A stretch of DNA of 64,000 bases from Atrina japonica (GCA_030159075.1 BROG01000637.1:368846-432845), one strand, 5' to 3'. Positions 1-53,578 are shown, counted from the first letter of the stretch. Notes: generated from the letters alone by a model not told the origin. Program-made: numbers and translations.

Positions 1-117
1 CTTCGATTTTTATTCTACGTTTTACTCGTATTTGATGTAATAAGAGCTAAGAAGAGGCATAACAATTTTAATATTCATATATTTTGCGGTGAAAATAAGG
101 TCTGGTCCAATGCGGTA

Positions 118-355
118 TTCGTATACAAATACACGTGGTAAGGTTGTGTTGCAATTAAAATGCTAAACTGGTTTTCTCAAGCAATTTTCACCAAAATGTT
201 TAAATTTTTGTGTACATAGGTCGTTTTTGGTACCGGACATATCAATCTCAGTACTAGCAGAGACATATATAACATACTTTGTGTCTCTAGTACTAGTTAT
301 AAAAAGAAAATATTTTAAAGAAAAAAACTCCAAAACACAGGTAATGCCATCATAT
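118..355 (+). repeat. Dispersed ~300 bp repeat family, copy 1
   Basis: This stretch shares ordered blocks with copies at 38560, 52125, 56245 and 60640: a 'GTAAGGTTG..TTGCAA' block, 'CAAGCAATTTTCACCAAAATG', and a terminal block reading 'AAAACACAGGTAATGCC'. Identity is patchy. It is classed as an uncharacterised short interspersed repeat. Confidence 0.5.
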
Positions 356-1441
356 CGCAGTCTCACAGTGCATTAGTGGTTTAAACTAAATGGTCGAATG
401 TTTGCCACAAAGTTCTTGCAGTGACATTTTTACCTCTGACGAACGTTTCAGGCTTATATCTTGCATTGTAATACATGCCACTTTCCTCAACATGTCGTAC
501 GATTTTTGGTTTCCTTTATAGAAAGTTAGTTGGTGGCAAGAAATGTATCGATTCAAGTAAAGAGACTGGCAAGTGGTTTACAATGATAAATTATATAATA
601 TTCTTCAATTTACTGCTTCATATATAAATTTGCTAGTTAACAAGATATTGAGCTTTTTGTGTAGTTTCATAAACAAAGTAATTGTCTAATTAAGTCATAA
701 AACAATTATGAAAATCGTCTGTTACATGTATCCATTGTAGCATAAATACTTACAACAAAACTAATCATTTGGTTAAGATTGCAGCTGTTACATTGTCCTC
801 CCTACGATAAGAATCTGTCAAAAATATCAATCCACTATTTCCCAATCGTCGACATATCTAAAATATTTCTTTCATCTTAATAAAATAAGAAATCTAAAGT
901 ACAATAATTTGATGAATATTTCGACAATATGCGACAAGGTTTTTTGATATTTCCGCGTACGTTTTTCCCGTACTTCTCCGGTAGGAGGAAGTTGTAACAG
1001 CCTTAATCATCGCCTTGCACGTTTTCAGATCTGCTCGTTACAGAACTATATATTGGAATTTTCATATTATTTTGTTGACAGTAATCGATTGTTTTATATA
1101 AATATTGGTAAGTATCGTATAAGTTAAGGGGGTGCGATGTTAAGATTACCTCACTGTCCGTTAAACGTGGTCATTTTACCGTGAAAATTTGTAATCCTTT
1201 GTTATATAGTAAGTCATTTAGTTCACTCTTGTTGTTACTGTTGACAAGCATAGATTCTCTTCATGATTTAATCCAAGCATCATCAAATATTTTGAGACAT
1301 TTCTTCAGCATGCCATGATGTTTTCTTGCTAGCCATTTCATAGTTTATCGAGTGATTGTCGTGAACCTAAATAAATTTTCCGGTTATTATTAACCAATAA
1401 ATCGATAATTGATCTTTTGATCCTCAAATTTATAGGTTAAG
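356..1441. other. Upstream region of UBE2E, no gene recognised
   Basis: AT-rich sequence with no convincing ORF, no CpG-rich stretch and no clear TATA/initiator pair. A non-coding first exon may lie here or to the left of the window. The polypyrimidine-poor AAATTTATAG at 1427-1435 is a possible acceptor for it. Confidence 0.4.
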
Positions 1442-42467
<41,026 letters not shown>

Positions 42468-42599
42468 TGTGATGTAAAAATAAGAACATGGATTATTGTG
42501 AAAATGCCAGTGGAAGATTTATTTATGAATACGTGCAAATTATGAGCGGGTTGTCATTTTCTGTGAGGAGAATGGAAACTGGTGATGTGAATTTGTAGC

Positions 42600-44120
42600 A
42601 GCTTAATATGCCGTTGGAAAGAGTGGGTGGCACGCAACTGTGGCATGCCACGGATAAGTGCATGTAATGTTGTGTACACTAAGTGACGTACTTCTGTTTT
42701 ATTGTGGATTCAATTGGTTTGAATATAGGAGTCGTGGAAAATGTATGCTTTGTGATGATAAGAAGGATATTTTCCTGTTGATTCTGTAACATATTTGATG
42801 AAGTCCTGAATTTGACATGATTTTGTTGTTCAGTTTTGTCCAGTTCCTGCGAGGTCTCAAATTTGGACAAGTTTTGCGTTCGTTACTCTCGTTTCGATTC
42901 ACATTTTTGTTTTGAGTACTCTATAGCATATTAACTCATACACAGTTTCATCACATTTTTAAAATCAATTTATCATGTTCAATATTTGGTAAAATTATTG
43001 AGCTCATTATCAGTATCTGTGAATTAAAAAGATCTACTCGGTACCCAGGGTAGCGAGGCCATACTACCCTCAAACCCTTTTAATAGAAGCCAATAGCTGA
43101 TGGATTTTCATAAAAAGCAATGCATGCACAAGTCGTTGGATATTCTCACTACATTCGGAAAGAAATTGTGGATTTCTGTCTACAAGTAAAGTTCAGCAAT
43201 ACAATTTTGCTAGCTAGTTTACATAACTTGTTTCGTACTCCAAACACCAGAACTGCACCCTACAAGAAAATATGGTCTCTTAAGTTCTGATTTTGGGAAA
43301 ACAAACGTCTTTAAACAGTGCAACTTTCTCTCCCCTGAGCTTTCTATAGGCAAGAATTTGTATGTACAAGTGATTTCAATAGTATTAATAATGATTGACT
43401 TACAGAGTTTTGAACAAAATGTTCTCCTTGGAATGGTCTGTCAAGACAAATCACATGTACATACACATTCATATGTATAACTTGATCGTTGTTTTTTTTT
43501 GTCAAAAACAAAGTGCAGTACCAAAAGAATCAATACCTATTGAAGTGAAAAAAAACAAACTCTAACCAACCTTGAATGTATTATCATTTCCTTGTAAACA
43601 GAGGTCAAAGTATTGATTAGATAGCTGTAGTAAAGCTTAGTGAGTTTTTATTATTTCATGTTAAAGGAAAATTGTTTGCCTCCTCTCCCTGTCAACTCAA
43701 GCCATGGAGGATTCATGTTTTATCAATACATGTGTATGTATGGATAATATTACTGTTATGACTATGAAATATTTTATTTTACTATTGGCATATTTGCCAA
43801 ACATGTAGGTACAGTATACATGTAATTTGTACATGGAAAGTGAGGTCATTTTCATTCTGAATTGACTTACTGTAACTCTCCATCATTAGCATATGGATTC
43901 TGCTTGAAAGGTACAATGTACATTTTGTACATAAGAAATGGCAATCACATTGTCAATCTTTTTAGAACAGTATATTCTTGCCTCCAAAGACAAAAGATTC
44001 ACCATTAAAAAGGGATGCCTTTCATTGGTTTCTAAACAGCATGTGATATTATTGAAAATGTTTTGCATAATTGTGCTGTAATATCTGGATTGCGGATAGT
44101 AAGTATTTCACTCCCCCCTC
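42600..44120. other. Downstream of the UBE2E stop, no gene recognised
   Basis: AT-rich. The stretch 43080-43260 is distantly related to the tandem duplication at 46225-46620 (shared 'GAAGCCAA.AGCTG', 'GAAAGAA.TTG.GGATTTCT', 'ACATAACTTGT'). Confidence 0.35.
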
Positions 44121-44121
44121 T

Positions 44122-44122
<1 letters not shown>

Positions 44123-44174
<52 letters not shown>
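44123..44174. repeat. (CA)n microsatellite
   Basis: A pure CA run of about 26 units. Confidence 0.97.
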
Positions 44175-44175
<1 letters not shown>

Positions 44176-44374
44176 TTGCCTGTTTATAGCATTTTGGTTT
44201 CCATCAAATAACTTGAATTCAGTTCCTCAAATTTTTACCAAATTTAATATGTTATTTTTTATGAACAAGATCTAGTAAGAGTTGAAATAATGGTTAAAAT
44301 TGTCAGTATTTGCCAGCGTTATGGAAATTTAAAATCAGGTCTAGATCGTGAAGGGTGATATATATTTAATATTT

Positions 44375-44466
44375 CTGAACTCATTCTCCCTGTTATACAC
44401 ATTTGGACAGGTCTAAGTCATTGATTTATCGAAGAGTCAATTTTTTTCCTGGGTTTGTTGAGTTGA
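44375..44466. mobile_element. TTAACTCAT MITE, copy 2 (degraded)
   Basis: It shares 'CACATTTGGACAGGTCTAAG' and 'TCATTGATTTA' with the copies at 21357 (inverse) and 46896 (direct), and ends GTTGAGTTGAA. Confidence 0.6.
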
Positions 44467-46224
44467 ATACACCCTTGAATGTTTTCCTGTGTTTTGTGTA
44501 ATACTTCATTTTGTATATATAGTTCAGTACTATAATAATTTTCTATGATTCCAAATATTTCTTTTTCCTTTTCGCAGCGAACAAAGACCAGTAAGTGTAC
44601 ATGTATTGTCTGATTCACATTAGATGGCGGGGCGGAATAACCTTTTGATTATCATACAGATGATTCTACTCACTTTGCCGTTATGACAAGCTGCACGGAA
44701 AAGCGTTTTATTCCTCATTAGATATATAGTGTATGTACGGTGACAAGTAGGAACAATCACTCTAGTCAGTGTAATTTTAATGTTATGCATCAATACCTAA
44801 AATTGAAAGTCGTCCAGGTCAAGGAAGGGGTCACAAGACTCCACCCCGCCAGGTTATGTGGATTTTACTATAGTAATAGCTGACACCTTATTGATGTCAT
44901 GCAAGTTGAATTAATTTGTATTTATTTAAGGATGGCCAGGGTATAACTTAAAAAGTCATAATTTAGTTGCCTATGTAGCAGTTTCACAAAATTTAGACTG
45001 CATAATTAATTTGTGAGCCCAAAGTGCAACTTTGTTTGAAATATATATTGTGAGCCAAAATTATTTTTTATAAATACATATGTATTACCGTACTATGAAC
45101 ACAGGAACCTTCCTATTGTCAGATCACTCCATGTACATATGTGAAATTGACTGACTAGATTATAGATGTGGTATCACAAGTGAGGGACTGGACTTACCAC
45201 ACATAGTATCTATTTAGAAATGTTTAAGATACACAATATCTGTTGTTTTGAATGAGCCAGTGACTGAGAAAAGGGTAATTACAACATAATCAATGCAATG
45301 CCAGAAAACAAGGAATTTTGTTTAACATAACATTTCTATTTTTGTAGAATTTTTGCACCGAGAAAAGAAAAAGAGTGGCTCTTACCTGCGCCCATTCTCA
45401 TACTATATATTTTTAAATCCACATACTGTGTTTGACCCATTTAACACCTAGGGCACTACAAAAAAAAAACAAAAAAACAAAACAAGGATGGATGTTTATT
45501 GGGACCAGTTATATGTCAAATTGACATAAAACATTAATTTTCTTAAGGCTTTGTAGTAAAGTTGTAGGACACTTGTCGGCATTCTTGTGATGGTAGGGGA
45601 CTTGAGATAAACTGTTACTTACTTTTTTCTAGTCAACATCTCCTCGTCAGTTGGCTAGAAAAGATACTCGATCGTGTATGAAAATAGGTGAGTAAATCTG
45701 AAGAACTATAGGGTGAAGGGCGCTTATAAATTATAGGGTCATGAGAACTTACTACATGTATGTCGAATATGGTATGGTCAATTTTCTGAAAAAATAAAAA
45801 TCACAATTCCCTCAATTGTCCGAAGGACCATTTTCGCAATCACTAGCTCAAATGTGAGATGATTGGCTAAGTGAGGTTCCACTGAGTATGTTATATATAT
45901 ATATATGTATTTATATATAGCAAGTAATTACAAGTATGTACAGTCTTAGGTTTGACATCTCTTTTAGTTTGTTTATTGAATTCGTTTTTGCCAATATCAC
46001 TATCATGTTATTTTGTAAAAGTACTCTTTCAAAGAAATTCATGGCAATTTATATTTTCGGTGCAGAAATACATACATGTATTTCTGTTACCTGAAAAAAA
46101 TATATAATCCACTGCAGTGTTTAGAATTGCATACTCAGTTAAGATTCACAGGGATGGGAAAAGAGCTACAGTGACTTTGATGGTTTGTGAAATCTCTAAA
46201 TGAACCCCTTTAAACTACATGTTG
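44467..46224. other. Downstream flank, no gene recognised
   Basis: AT-rich. No coding signal. Confidence 0.4.
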
Positions 46225-46556
46225 TTCAGCAAAATACTAAATGATCAGTTAATTATCTATATTTAGGCCTTTCTGAAGCCAACAGCTGGTTAATTCTGTT
46301 GACTATTTTTATGAAAAGCAACATATTTACAAGTTGTCGGCTTCATACATTTACATTTTCTTCTATTCAGGAAAGAATTGCTGATTTCTTTTCAGCAAAA
46401 TACTAAATGATCAGTTAATTATCTATATTTAGGCCTTTCTGAAGCCAACAGCTGGTTAATTCTGTTGACTTTTTTTATGAAAAGCAACATATTTACAAGT
46501 TGTCAGCAACATACATTTTCTTCTATTCAGGAAAGAATTGCTGACTTCTTTTCGAC
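46225..46556. repeat. Tandem duplication, 166 bp unit, two copies
   Basis: 'TTCAGCAAAATACTAAATGA' starts at 46225 and again at 46391. The units are nearly identical apart from a small indel near 46345 (CTTCATACATTTACATT vs CAACATACATT). Confidence 0.92.
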
Positions 46557-46895
46557 ACATGGAGTTCACCTATACCTTTCTGCCAGTAACTTTGCATAAC
46601 TTGTCTCTAAATCCAAACATTTTGACAGGGCCGATACTTTTTACCTGTAGATTTGATGAACATGTGAAACTTGCTAAGTTATTGCTTAATAAATACGCTT
46701 AGGTGGAAAATAGAATATTGACCCGTCTACTTGGTACATATAGTCTTTGAAACAGTACATGTCCCCTTAAGAATTTTAGTACATATGTGTCACGTGTGTT
46801 AATTATGGGTGTGTTTAGAAGTGTTATGCTGAGGGTGTCTCTAGTTGACCTTTGTTGACCTTGTATGAGACACCTGGCATTTGACAGGATTTAAG

Positions 46896-46988
46896 TTAAC
46901 GCATTCACCCCTAAAGACACATTTGGACTGTTCTAAGTCATTGATTTACAGAAGATTTTATTGTATTTTAGGAGTTGATGAGTTTTAA
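46896..46988. mobile_element. TTAACTCAT MITE, copy 3
   Basis: It starts TTAACGCATTCACCCCTAAA and ends TAGGAGTTGATGAGTT, an inverted repeat. The core matches 21357-21447 in inverse orientation. Confidence 0.65.
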
Positions 46989-47216
46989 ATAGCTAAGCAC
47001 ATTACTACACCTGACTTGTTAATCCTCCCATACCAGTGGTTGCTGCTCTTGCCATTTAAACACAATGACATGAAATATTCAACTTGTGAAAATATCGTGC
47101 ATTGTCTAGAATATTTTTAAAGGTGATTTGAAATAAAAAAAAAATTAATGTTAAGTGTACATGATAAAAATATTGTAATTGTACACCATAGGATATTGTA
47201 ATATTACATAATAATA

Positions 47217-47822
47217 TATAATGTAACATCAATTTTTGTATGGCAAATGTGATTTATACTGTCATATCAAAATTTGTGATGTCACATCATTTTTTAATGT
47301 CAAATAAGATTTTGATGTCAATGTATTTTGTGGTATCACATAATTTGTATCAGATTTTGTGATGTCATTAAATATTTTGTGATGTCACATCACATTTTGT
47401 AATGTCAAATCATATTTTATGATGTTACATAACTTGTAATGTTGTCTGATTTTGTGATGTCACATCAGATTTTGTAATGTCAAATCAGACGTTGCATAGT
47501 TTATATCATCTGATTTTGTAATGTAACATCAGATTTTTTGTCATTTTAAAGATCTTGTAATGTCACATAAGATTTTGTAATGCCAAATCGCAATTTGTTA
47601 TGTCACATGATTTATTTCATCTGGTTTTGTGATGTCATTAAACATTTTGTGATGTCACATCAGATTTTGTAATGTCAAATCATATTTGATGTTACATAAT
47701 TTATGTCATCTGATTTTGTGATGTCATATCAGATTTTGCAATGTCAAATCATATTTTATGATGGCACATAATTTGTTATGTCATCAGATTTTGTAATGTC
47801 ACATCGTATTTGATATTACATC
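47217..47822. repeat. Degenerate tandem array built on 'GATGTCACATCAGATTTTGT'
   Basis: Units of about 18-20 bp alternate GATGTCACATCAGATTTTGT, AATGTCAAATCATATTTTAT and GATGTTACATAATTTGT types, giving longer mixed periods. Each unit includes a TGACATCA-like or TGTCAAAT core on one strand. Confidence 0.9.
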
Positions 47823-48170
47823 TCTGGGTTTGTAAATTGATGTCAAAACTGTTTTACTTGCTTAAGCATACCTCTCATTTTGTTTTCAACAATTGTAAGA
47901 TTGAGTGTCTGAAACATGCATGTACATAGAAATCACAATCAATTAAAATTTAATTAGAAATATTATTTGATATTTTCCCATCTTGGAACTGACCACAAAA
48001 ATCTATATCTTGGAATGAAAGATTATATGCAGCATATTACAGTATATCAAACCAAAGATTAATTGTTTTAAGTTTAGAATGTTTCATTTTTTCCTGAACC
48101 TTTACATTTTTGTACAGTAACATGGTACAAATGTCTCTTATTTATGTACATGTATGTATACAGACACTTA

Positions 48171-48464
48171 TTTCTATCAGTGGCGGGGAGGGGGTTGAGA
48201 ATTATGTACTGTGTAAGAAAATGTAGTCAACTACAAATATCTGCCGGTAACCATCCTCTCAGAAAAAATATTACCTTCGTCCATTTTTCTTGCCAAAACA
48301 CTTGTACCTTACATGGTTCTCTTCATTACACATTTACCTTTCTGATTGTACAGTGTTTTTGTGAAAAACATGGACGAAGGTAATATTTTTTCTGAGAGGA
48401 TGTTTACCTGCAGACATTTTTAGTTGACCACCTTTTCTTGTACAGTACGTAATATTGATAGAAA
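48171..48464. mobile_element. Long palindromic (foldback) MITE, ~294 bp
   Basis: The core arms 48252-48284 and 48370-48402 are perfectly complementary over 33 bp (CATCCTCTCAGAAAAAATAT...). Complementarity extends outward through GTCAACTAC / TAGTTGAC, ATGTACTGT / ACAGTACGT and TTTCTATCA / TGATAGAAA, with one 20 bp G-rich insertion in the left arm at about 48181-48200. There is no ORF. Confidence 0.85.
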
Positions 48465-49067
48465 CATTGCCTGTAATTGTATGGTATAAATCAGGAAAAG
48501 GGAGATAACTCGTACGAAAATAACTTGCATACTTTCATGATGCTTTTGTTATTTCACAAAAAGAAGGAAAAATGTATTAAGGAAAGCTGGCACTTAGATT
48601 TGTAGATTTTTATTATGTACAGTTAATCAATGCAGATATGTTTGAATTACATGTCAGTAGTTGATTAAAATTGTTTCCAACTGTTAAAGAGCTTGGAAAC
48701 TTAAGAAATAAAAACAAAAGTGAATTTCATATGTTGGTGATGCGTTCAAAAAATTATTTTAATTGACGATATAACTGTTGAATTTTTATTACAGTTGGTC
48801 TCTAATATATTAGTTGAACATGTTTAGGATTATATAACTGATTATTGAATTGGTCATTACAATAAATGATCTAATAAACAAGTGGTGAAACAAGAGTTCC
48901 CTCTACCTGTCATTGGTACATTTACATAAAATTGTAACATGGATAAATAGGGATCTATAATGGGTATCTGTTATGTTGATATAAATCACAGATTCATAAA
49001 TTACATTTGAAAAATGTATTCACATGATTTTATTTGTTCATTTTCATGTTTTATATATATATAATAT

Positions 49068-49266
49068 CAGGGATTTTCCTAGACTGTTTTGGTTCCAGTT
49101 ACATTGCCGAAGCAAAAATAATTAAAAAATAATAATAATAATAATGCTTGTATTTTCCCGTACAATATGCAAAAATTAACAGTAAAAAGTATTTTCAAAC
49201 AAAAATATACACTTTCCCAATTCTTCAGACCTGGGACCCAGAATTTCAAAGTTAGGAAAATCTCTG
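49068..49266. mobile_element. CAGGG-family MITE
   Basis: It starts CAGGGATTTTCCT and ends AGGAAAATCTCTG. The right end abuts a (TG)n run. Confidence 0.62.
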
Positions 49267-49317
49267 TGTGTGTATGCGTGCGTGTGTGTGTGTATGCGTG
49301 TGTGTGTGTGTGTGCAC

Positions 49318-49353
<36 letters not shown>
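49265..49353. repeat. (TG)n(TA)n(TG)n compound microsatellite
   Basis: TG runs with GCGTG interruptions flank a TA run of about 10 units. Confidence 0.95.
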
Positions 49354-50055
49354 AAAGAGAGTGCAAGTATTCAGACATATTTATCGTTATTGTGCAGGGA
49401 ACCTTTAGTCTTGAGGGCAAATTTATCAGAGTGTGATTAAGTCTAGAGTATCTTGATGGTATTGTTGAAATATTGTGTATGAATGTTGTTAAATGTCTTT
49501 GAATGATTTAATTTGAATGTTTAAGATTATGTCAATAAATTTATATAAATCCACTTATGTCTTGTTTTCCTTTCAATATTGAAAAAGAAAATCTTTGGTG
49601 AAGTGTCAAGGTCACTCTACATGCGCCAGTATTAGGGCGTAAGGGTGAATGCTCTCTGTATTGGTCAGACTGCCAAGCAAAAACTAGTCGATGATCATGG
49701 TTAGACAGCGATGTCTATATATTGCTCTGTATCAACAATGGTGTTCAGATCTGCTGTGAGAAAACTGTTAAGAATAAAATGTTTTGAAACTTCATAATTA
49801 AAAATCGTGATGACGTAAATTTTCTGACTTTGACCTTGAAATTCAAATTCTAGATGTATTTCTTTGCAGTTAGGCCATACCACGTGTATGAAGATAGTGG
49901 GAATGTGCAGTCACAAAACTTTGACGGTGACATTGACCGTATGCACTATGTGAAAAAAAGTTTTCATTGGAAAGAAAAAAGACATAAGATTCTGTCTTTC
50001 AATTAACAAAATTTCACTGAATTTGGCATGTTGCTTGTTCTACACATAAATACAC

Positions 50056-50764
50056 TTGAGTTTAAATAAAAAAAAAACGAAGCTGGAATTTCTAATAGAC
50101 AATATATTTGTAATGTTCGGAGACGTGGTCTTTCAACAAACTGTCGGCATTCCTATGGGAACTAATTGTGTTCCTTTATTGGTTGATATGTTCCTTTATT
50201 CATACGAAGTAGACTTCATCCAGAAACTGCTGAATCAAAATAAGAAAATGCTAGCGGTGTCCTTTAACTTGGCATGTACATATATCAACGACATTTTGTC
50301 AGTTAATGACGACAATTTTCATACATATGTCAATGCGATATATCCCAGCAAACTAGAAATAAAAAATACAACAGAATCAAGCACACACGCTTCATACTTA
50401 TACATTTTACTTACAATAGACACACGGGGAATTAACAGCTAAGCTATATGACAAACGCAACGATTTCAGCTTTCCCATGGTAAAATTTCCACATTTAAGT
50501 AGTAATATCCCACAATCACCCGCATATGGCGTCTATATTTCACAAATGATCCGAAATGTCAAGGCGTGTTCAACATATGAACATTTCATATGCAGAGATA
50601 AACTACTTACTGACAAAATATTGACAGAGATATCGAAAACCGCGTTTGATGTCAACGTTTTTACCGTCAGTATAATAGTCTTGTTTGCGATTTCTCTGTT
50701 TCATCAAGTGAAATGTTTGGTTGCCTGTTCGATGGAGATTGTTAGACGTCTGTACCAATTGTGA
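50056..50764 (+). pseudogene. Penelope-like / non-LTR reverse transcriptase fragment, degenerate
   Basis: The first segment (50056-50442) reads through FQQTVGIPMGTNCVPLLVDM, the RT motif ahead of the catalytic box. The catalytic box appears as YINDIL, where active enzymes have YxDD, so a catalytic Asp is replaced by Asn. A frameshift near 50430 moves the reading to a second segment (about 50428-50764) carrying a typical downstream SNIPQSPAYGVYISQMIRN block. Beyond about 50650 similarity fades. No endonuclease is seen. I recognise the motif set from PLE-type reverse transcriptases common in mollusc and fish genomes; the exact clade is not certain. The copy is inactive. Confidence 0.8.
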
Positions 50765-50960
50765 CGAAGATTCGTTCCTCACGTATTTCATTTGGATTTG
50801 ACTGTGGACTCACGGCGGGTGTGACGAGTCGAAAGAGGATGCTTACTCCTCCAGGACACCTGATACCACCTCTTGATTTCCAGAGGTCCTTATTTGTCCA
50901 ATTTTTACCAGATTTTTACCTATATCATGGACATCCTAAAAATTTGTACTTTGGTATCTG
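50765..50960 (+). repeat. 3' tail of the RT element, copy 1
   Basis: 'TTTGACTGTGGACTCACGGC', 'GGGTGTGACGAGTC', 'GCTTACTCCTCCAGGACACC' and 'TGAT..CACCTC' follow the RT fragment. The same ordered words occur at 62915-63075 and, inverted, at 51598-51745, so this is probably the element's 3' untranslated tail. Confidence 0.65.
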
Positions 50961-51427
50961 TACACTGTTGGCGCACAACAACAATAATTAATATACAGAA
51001 GTATAAAGGAATTGCATAACAATACATGTACCTGGATACAAAAATAATTATATTTTGCTCAGAAATTATTAAATTTTAACCACAATTTCGTGTAAGACAC
51101 CCATGTTGAAACATTTCAAAACAATGGAAGGGGAATAACTCTTATATACTTGCTTGTCGACCGCTGAAATTAAAGTAGCATGATTTATCTAATAAAATTT
51201 CAATGCAGACATTTTTTTCTGTAAATGTAGTTTTTTTATCTTAATGCCATTTTAAGACATTAATAACAAATACATCACGCTATATCAATTACTCATTGAA
51301 ATGTCTGTTCAAAGCACTTGAATATCGTGCCTCCCTGTCCGTATAATAGACACTTCTAGCTTAAAAGTTACTTTAAGATGGAAAACGGTTGTACCACTTT
51401 CTCTTTAGGAAATACACATGACTTAAA

Positions 51428-51515
51428 TTGGAGCTCAACTGATGACGTCTAATTGACAGAATCGATATCGATTGAGCATTATAACTTTGGTAGTATGTTT
51501 ATAATATTTGTACTA
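51428..51515 (+). repeat. Dispersed repeat pair, copy 1
   Basis: 'TTGGAGCTCAACTGATGACG', 'TCTAATTGACAGAA.CGATATCG' and 'TATGTTTATAATATTT' recur in the same order at 52857-52945. Confidence 0.7.
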
Positions 51516-51597
51516 AATCATTATGCATTATCAATAAGATTATACAAGCCATAGTTTTGTAAGGAATATAAAAATCACCGATACAAAAGTATAATTC

Positions 51598-51745
51598 TTC
51601 AGGGTGTACCGGATATAATACACAAATCTGGTAAACATTGGTTAATAAGGGACCTCTGCAAAACCAGAAATGGGATCAGGTGCTATGGACGAGTAAGGAT
51701 CTGTCACCCACCGCGAGTCCAGTCAAATTCATATGAAATAAGTCA
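51598..51745 (-). repeat. 3' tail of the RT element, inverse copy
   Basis: 'AAGGGACCTCTGCAAAACCA', 'GGATCAGGTG' and 'CACCCACCGCGAGTCCAGTC' are the reverse complement of the tail downstream of the RT relic. Confidence 0.6.
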
Positions 51746-52124
51746 CAATAAGTACAGACAACTCAACAACCGCTATCGAACAGGTAACTCAACATTTCAT
51801 AATCCATGGATATAGCAAGTTAAGTTATAACTTTAAAGTAAAAGCTTGAGTACGGACTGCATTTTTGACATTTTGTCATTTTTTTCATTTTTAGGTTATT
51901 GCTCTTCATTGCATGGTATTGCTTCTTTTACATGTTCGTAGCTCTCACAATGAAAATGTAACATAATAAGAGGTGACAAAAATAACTCGCATGCTTTGAC
52001 CTCTTGACCTATGACACCATTAGGGGTCAATCTTTTCATAGAGGCGAGTATGTATGCAAAGTTTGAAAACATTGATTTGAAAGAACGATTCTCTGAAATA
52101 AGCTATACATACGCATAAAAATCT

Positions 52125-52376
52125 TACATTCCTATATATTCTGTGAAAATAGGATCAGGTGCAGTGTGGTATTTATATACAAATTGTAAGGTTGAGTTAA
52201 TCAGTTGCAAGTGAAGAAGTGCCAAACTGGGTTCCTCAAACAATTTTCACAAAATGTGTAGGACTTTAAGAATTGTTATGCCTATGCACATCTCTTTTTT
52301 GTTATTGTATATCAATCTAAGGAATAAAAAAAGACAGATTTATCTTTGGAAAAACACAGATAATGCCCCTTTAAGA
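52125..52376 (+). repeat. Dispersed ~300 bp repeat family, copy 3
   Basis: It shares 'CCTATATATTCTGTGAAAA', 'GTAAGGTTGAGTTAATCAGTTGC', 'TTGTTATTGTATATCAA' and 'AATGCCCCTTTAA' blocks with the other four copies. Confidence 0.65.
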
Positions 52377-52856
52377 GTCGAGTTGATTTTTGTAAATTGG
52401 CGTCCGTCCTTCCGTTATTTCTTCCCGAAAGGTCGATATTTTTTTTTCTTAATTGGCTACCTTTCGCTGTACAACCCTGAAAGTATGAGCTTTTATTTTT
52501 TCTTAATAGATACATAACAGTGAAGTACATTGATGATAAGTTATTTATTTATTACTCATTTATTCACATTACTTATTTATTCATTACTAGGTCGTTGCCA
52601 CTGCTGGTGGACCGTTTGAGTCCCCGAGGGTATACATAAACCTAGTACCTGGTATTTTCGGTACCAGCTGTTTATCTTATACTAAAGTAATATTTGGCAC
52701 TGTTAACACCATTTAAATTCTAAAATTTTTCTAAAGCTAAGATAGTCATTTTGTATAGTGGTTACTCTTAGACGGATTTCGGCTATACCTTTAGAGATAT
52801 TATTTGGCCTTGTACGATACCATTTTATCTTTAGAAAAAATCACATACTTTTCAAA

Positions 52857-52945
52857 TTGGAGCTCAACTGATGAAGTCTAATTGACAGAAACGATATCGT
52901 CTTGATCTTTGTAACTTTGGTTTTATGTTTATAATATTTCTTTAC
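52857..52945 (+). repeat. Dispersed repeat pair, copy 2
   Basis: Partner of 51428-51515, with high identity over about 88 bp. Confidence 0.7.
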
Positions 52946-53577
52946 TTATCCATTATTTCACTTCAGCATTTCTGTATTACTGTTCCTCGCCACCTCTCTC
53001 TTTTCCTGCGAATCGAACACACACTCACATGCTTGCGAGATAAAGGTTTCATTGAACAGAGCAACTGCAAGTGATATAGTGATTAAACATAAAACATTGA
53101 TATACGATGTGCATACGCATGTATATTCATTTATTGTATTTTTTCCATATTTAAAAGATTTATCATGGTTTGAGATACGTTTACCGATAATGCATAATTA
53201 TACAGCTGCTTCCTTAAAACATTCTGAATAGTTATCTAACTTTTCTAATGCGAAATTTACGAAATACTGTTTGAAAAAGAAATGCGGAGTCATCTTCTGA
53301 ATGAAACAGTTAAATATAGATCATTTGCCAGATGTATTAATGTTAATGTCATAAAAATATAATTTTCTATAATATTGGTATGACACAAATAGTTCTACTT
53401 ATCGACGTCTATTAGAACGGTAACGCCACGATGAAGGCTTTCTCACAATCACCAACAATTCCAAATGTAATTGTATCTACCCTTTGAAGTATATTTATAC
53501 AAATGTATCATTTTAACCATATTTCTTTGATCTCTAACTTTACAGTTTATCCAATGACCTAAGTCTTAGATTACTTA

Positions 53578-53578
<1 letters not shown>

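Larger units (their letters stand above)
42468..49570 (+). other. Probable 3' UTR and downstream flank of UBE2E; candidate poly(A) signals
   Basis: No further coding sequence follows the stop. AATAAA occurs at about 45792, 46688, 48707 and 49534. The last is followed within about 25 bases by a GT-rich stretch (CTTATGTCTTGTTTTCC), the best cleavage-site context seen, but a roughly 7 kb 3' UTR is unproven. The interval contains a tandem duplication, a minisatellite and two MITE families, listed separately. The transcript end can only be set from RNA data. Confidence 0.3.
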
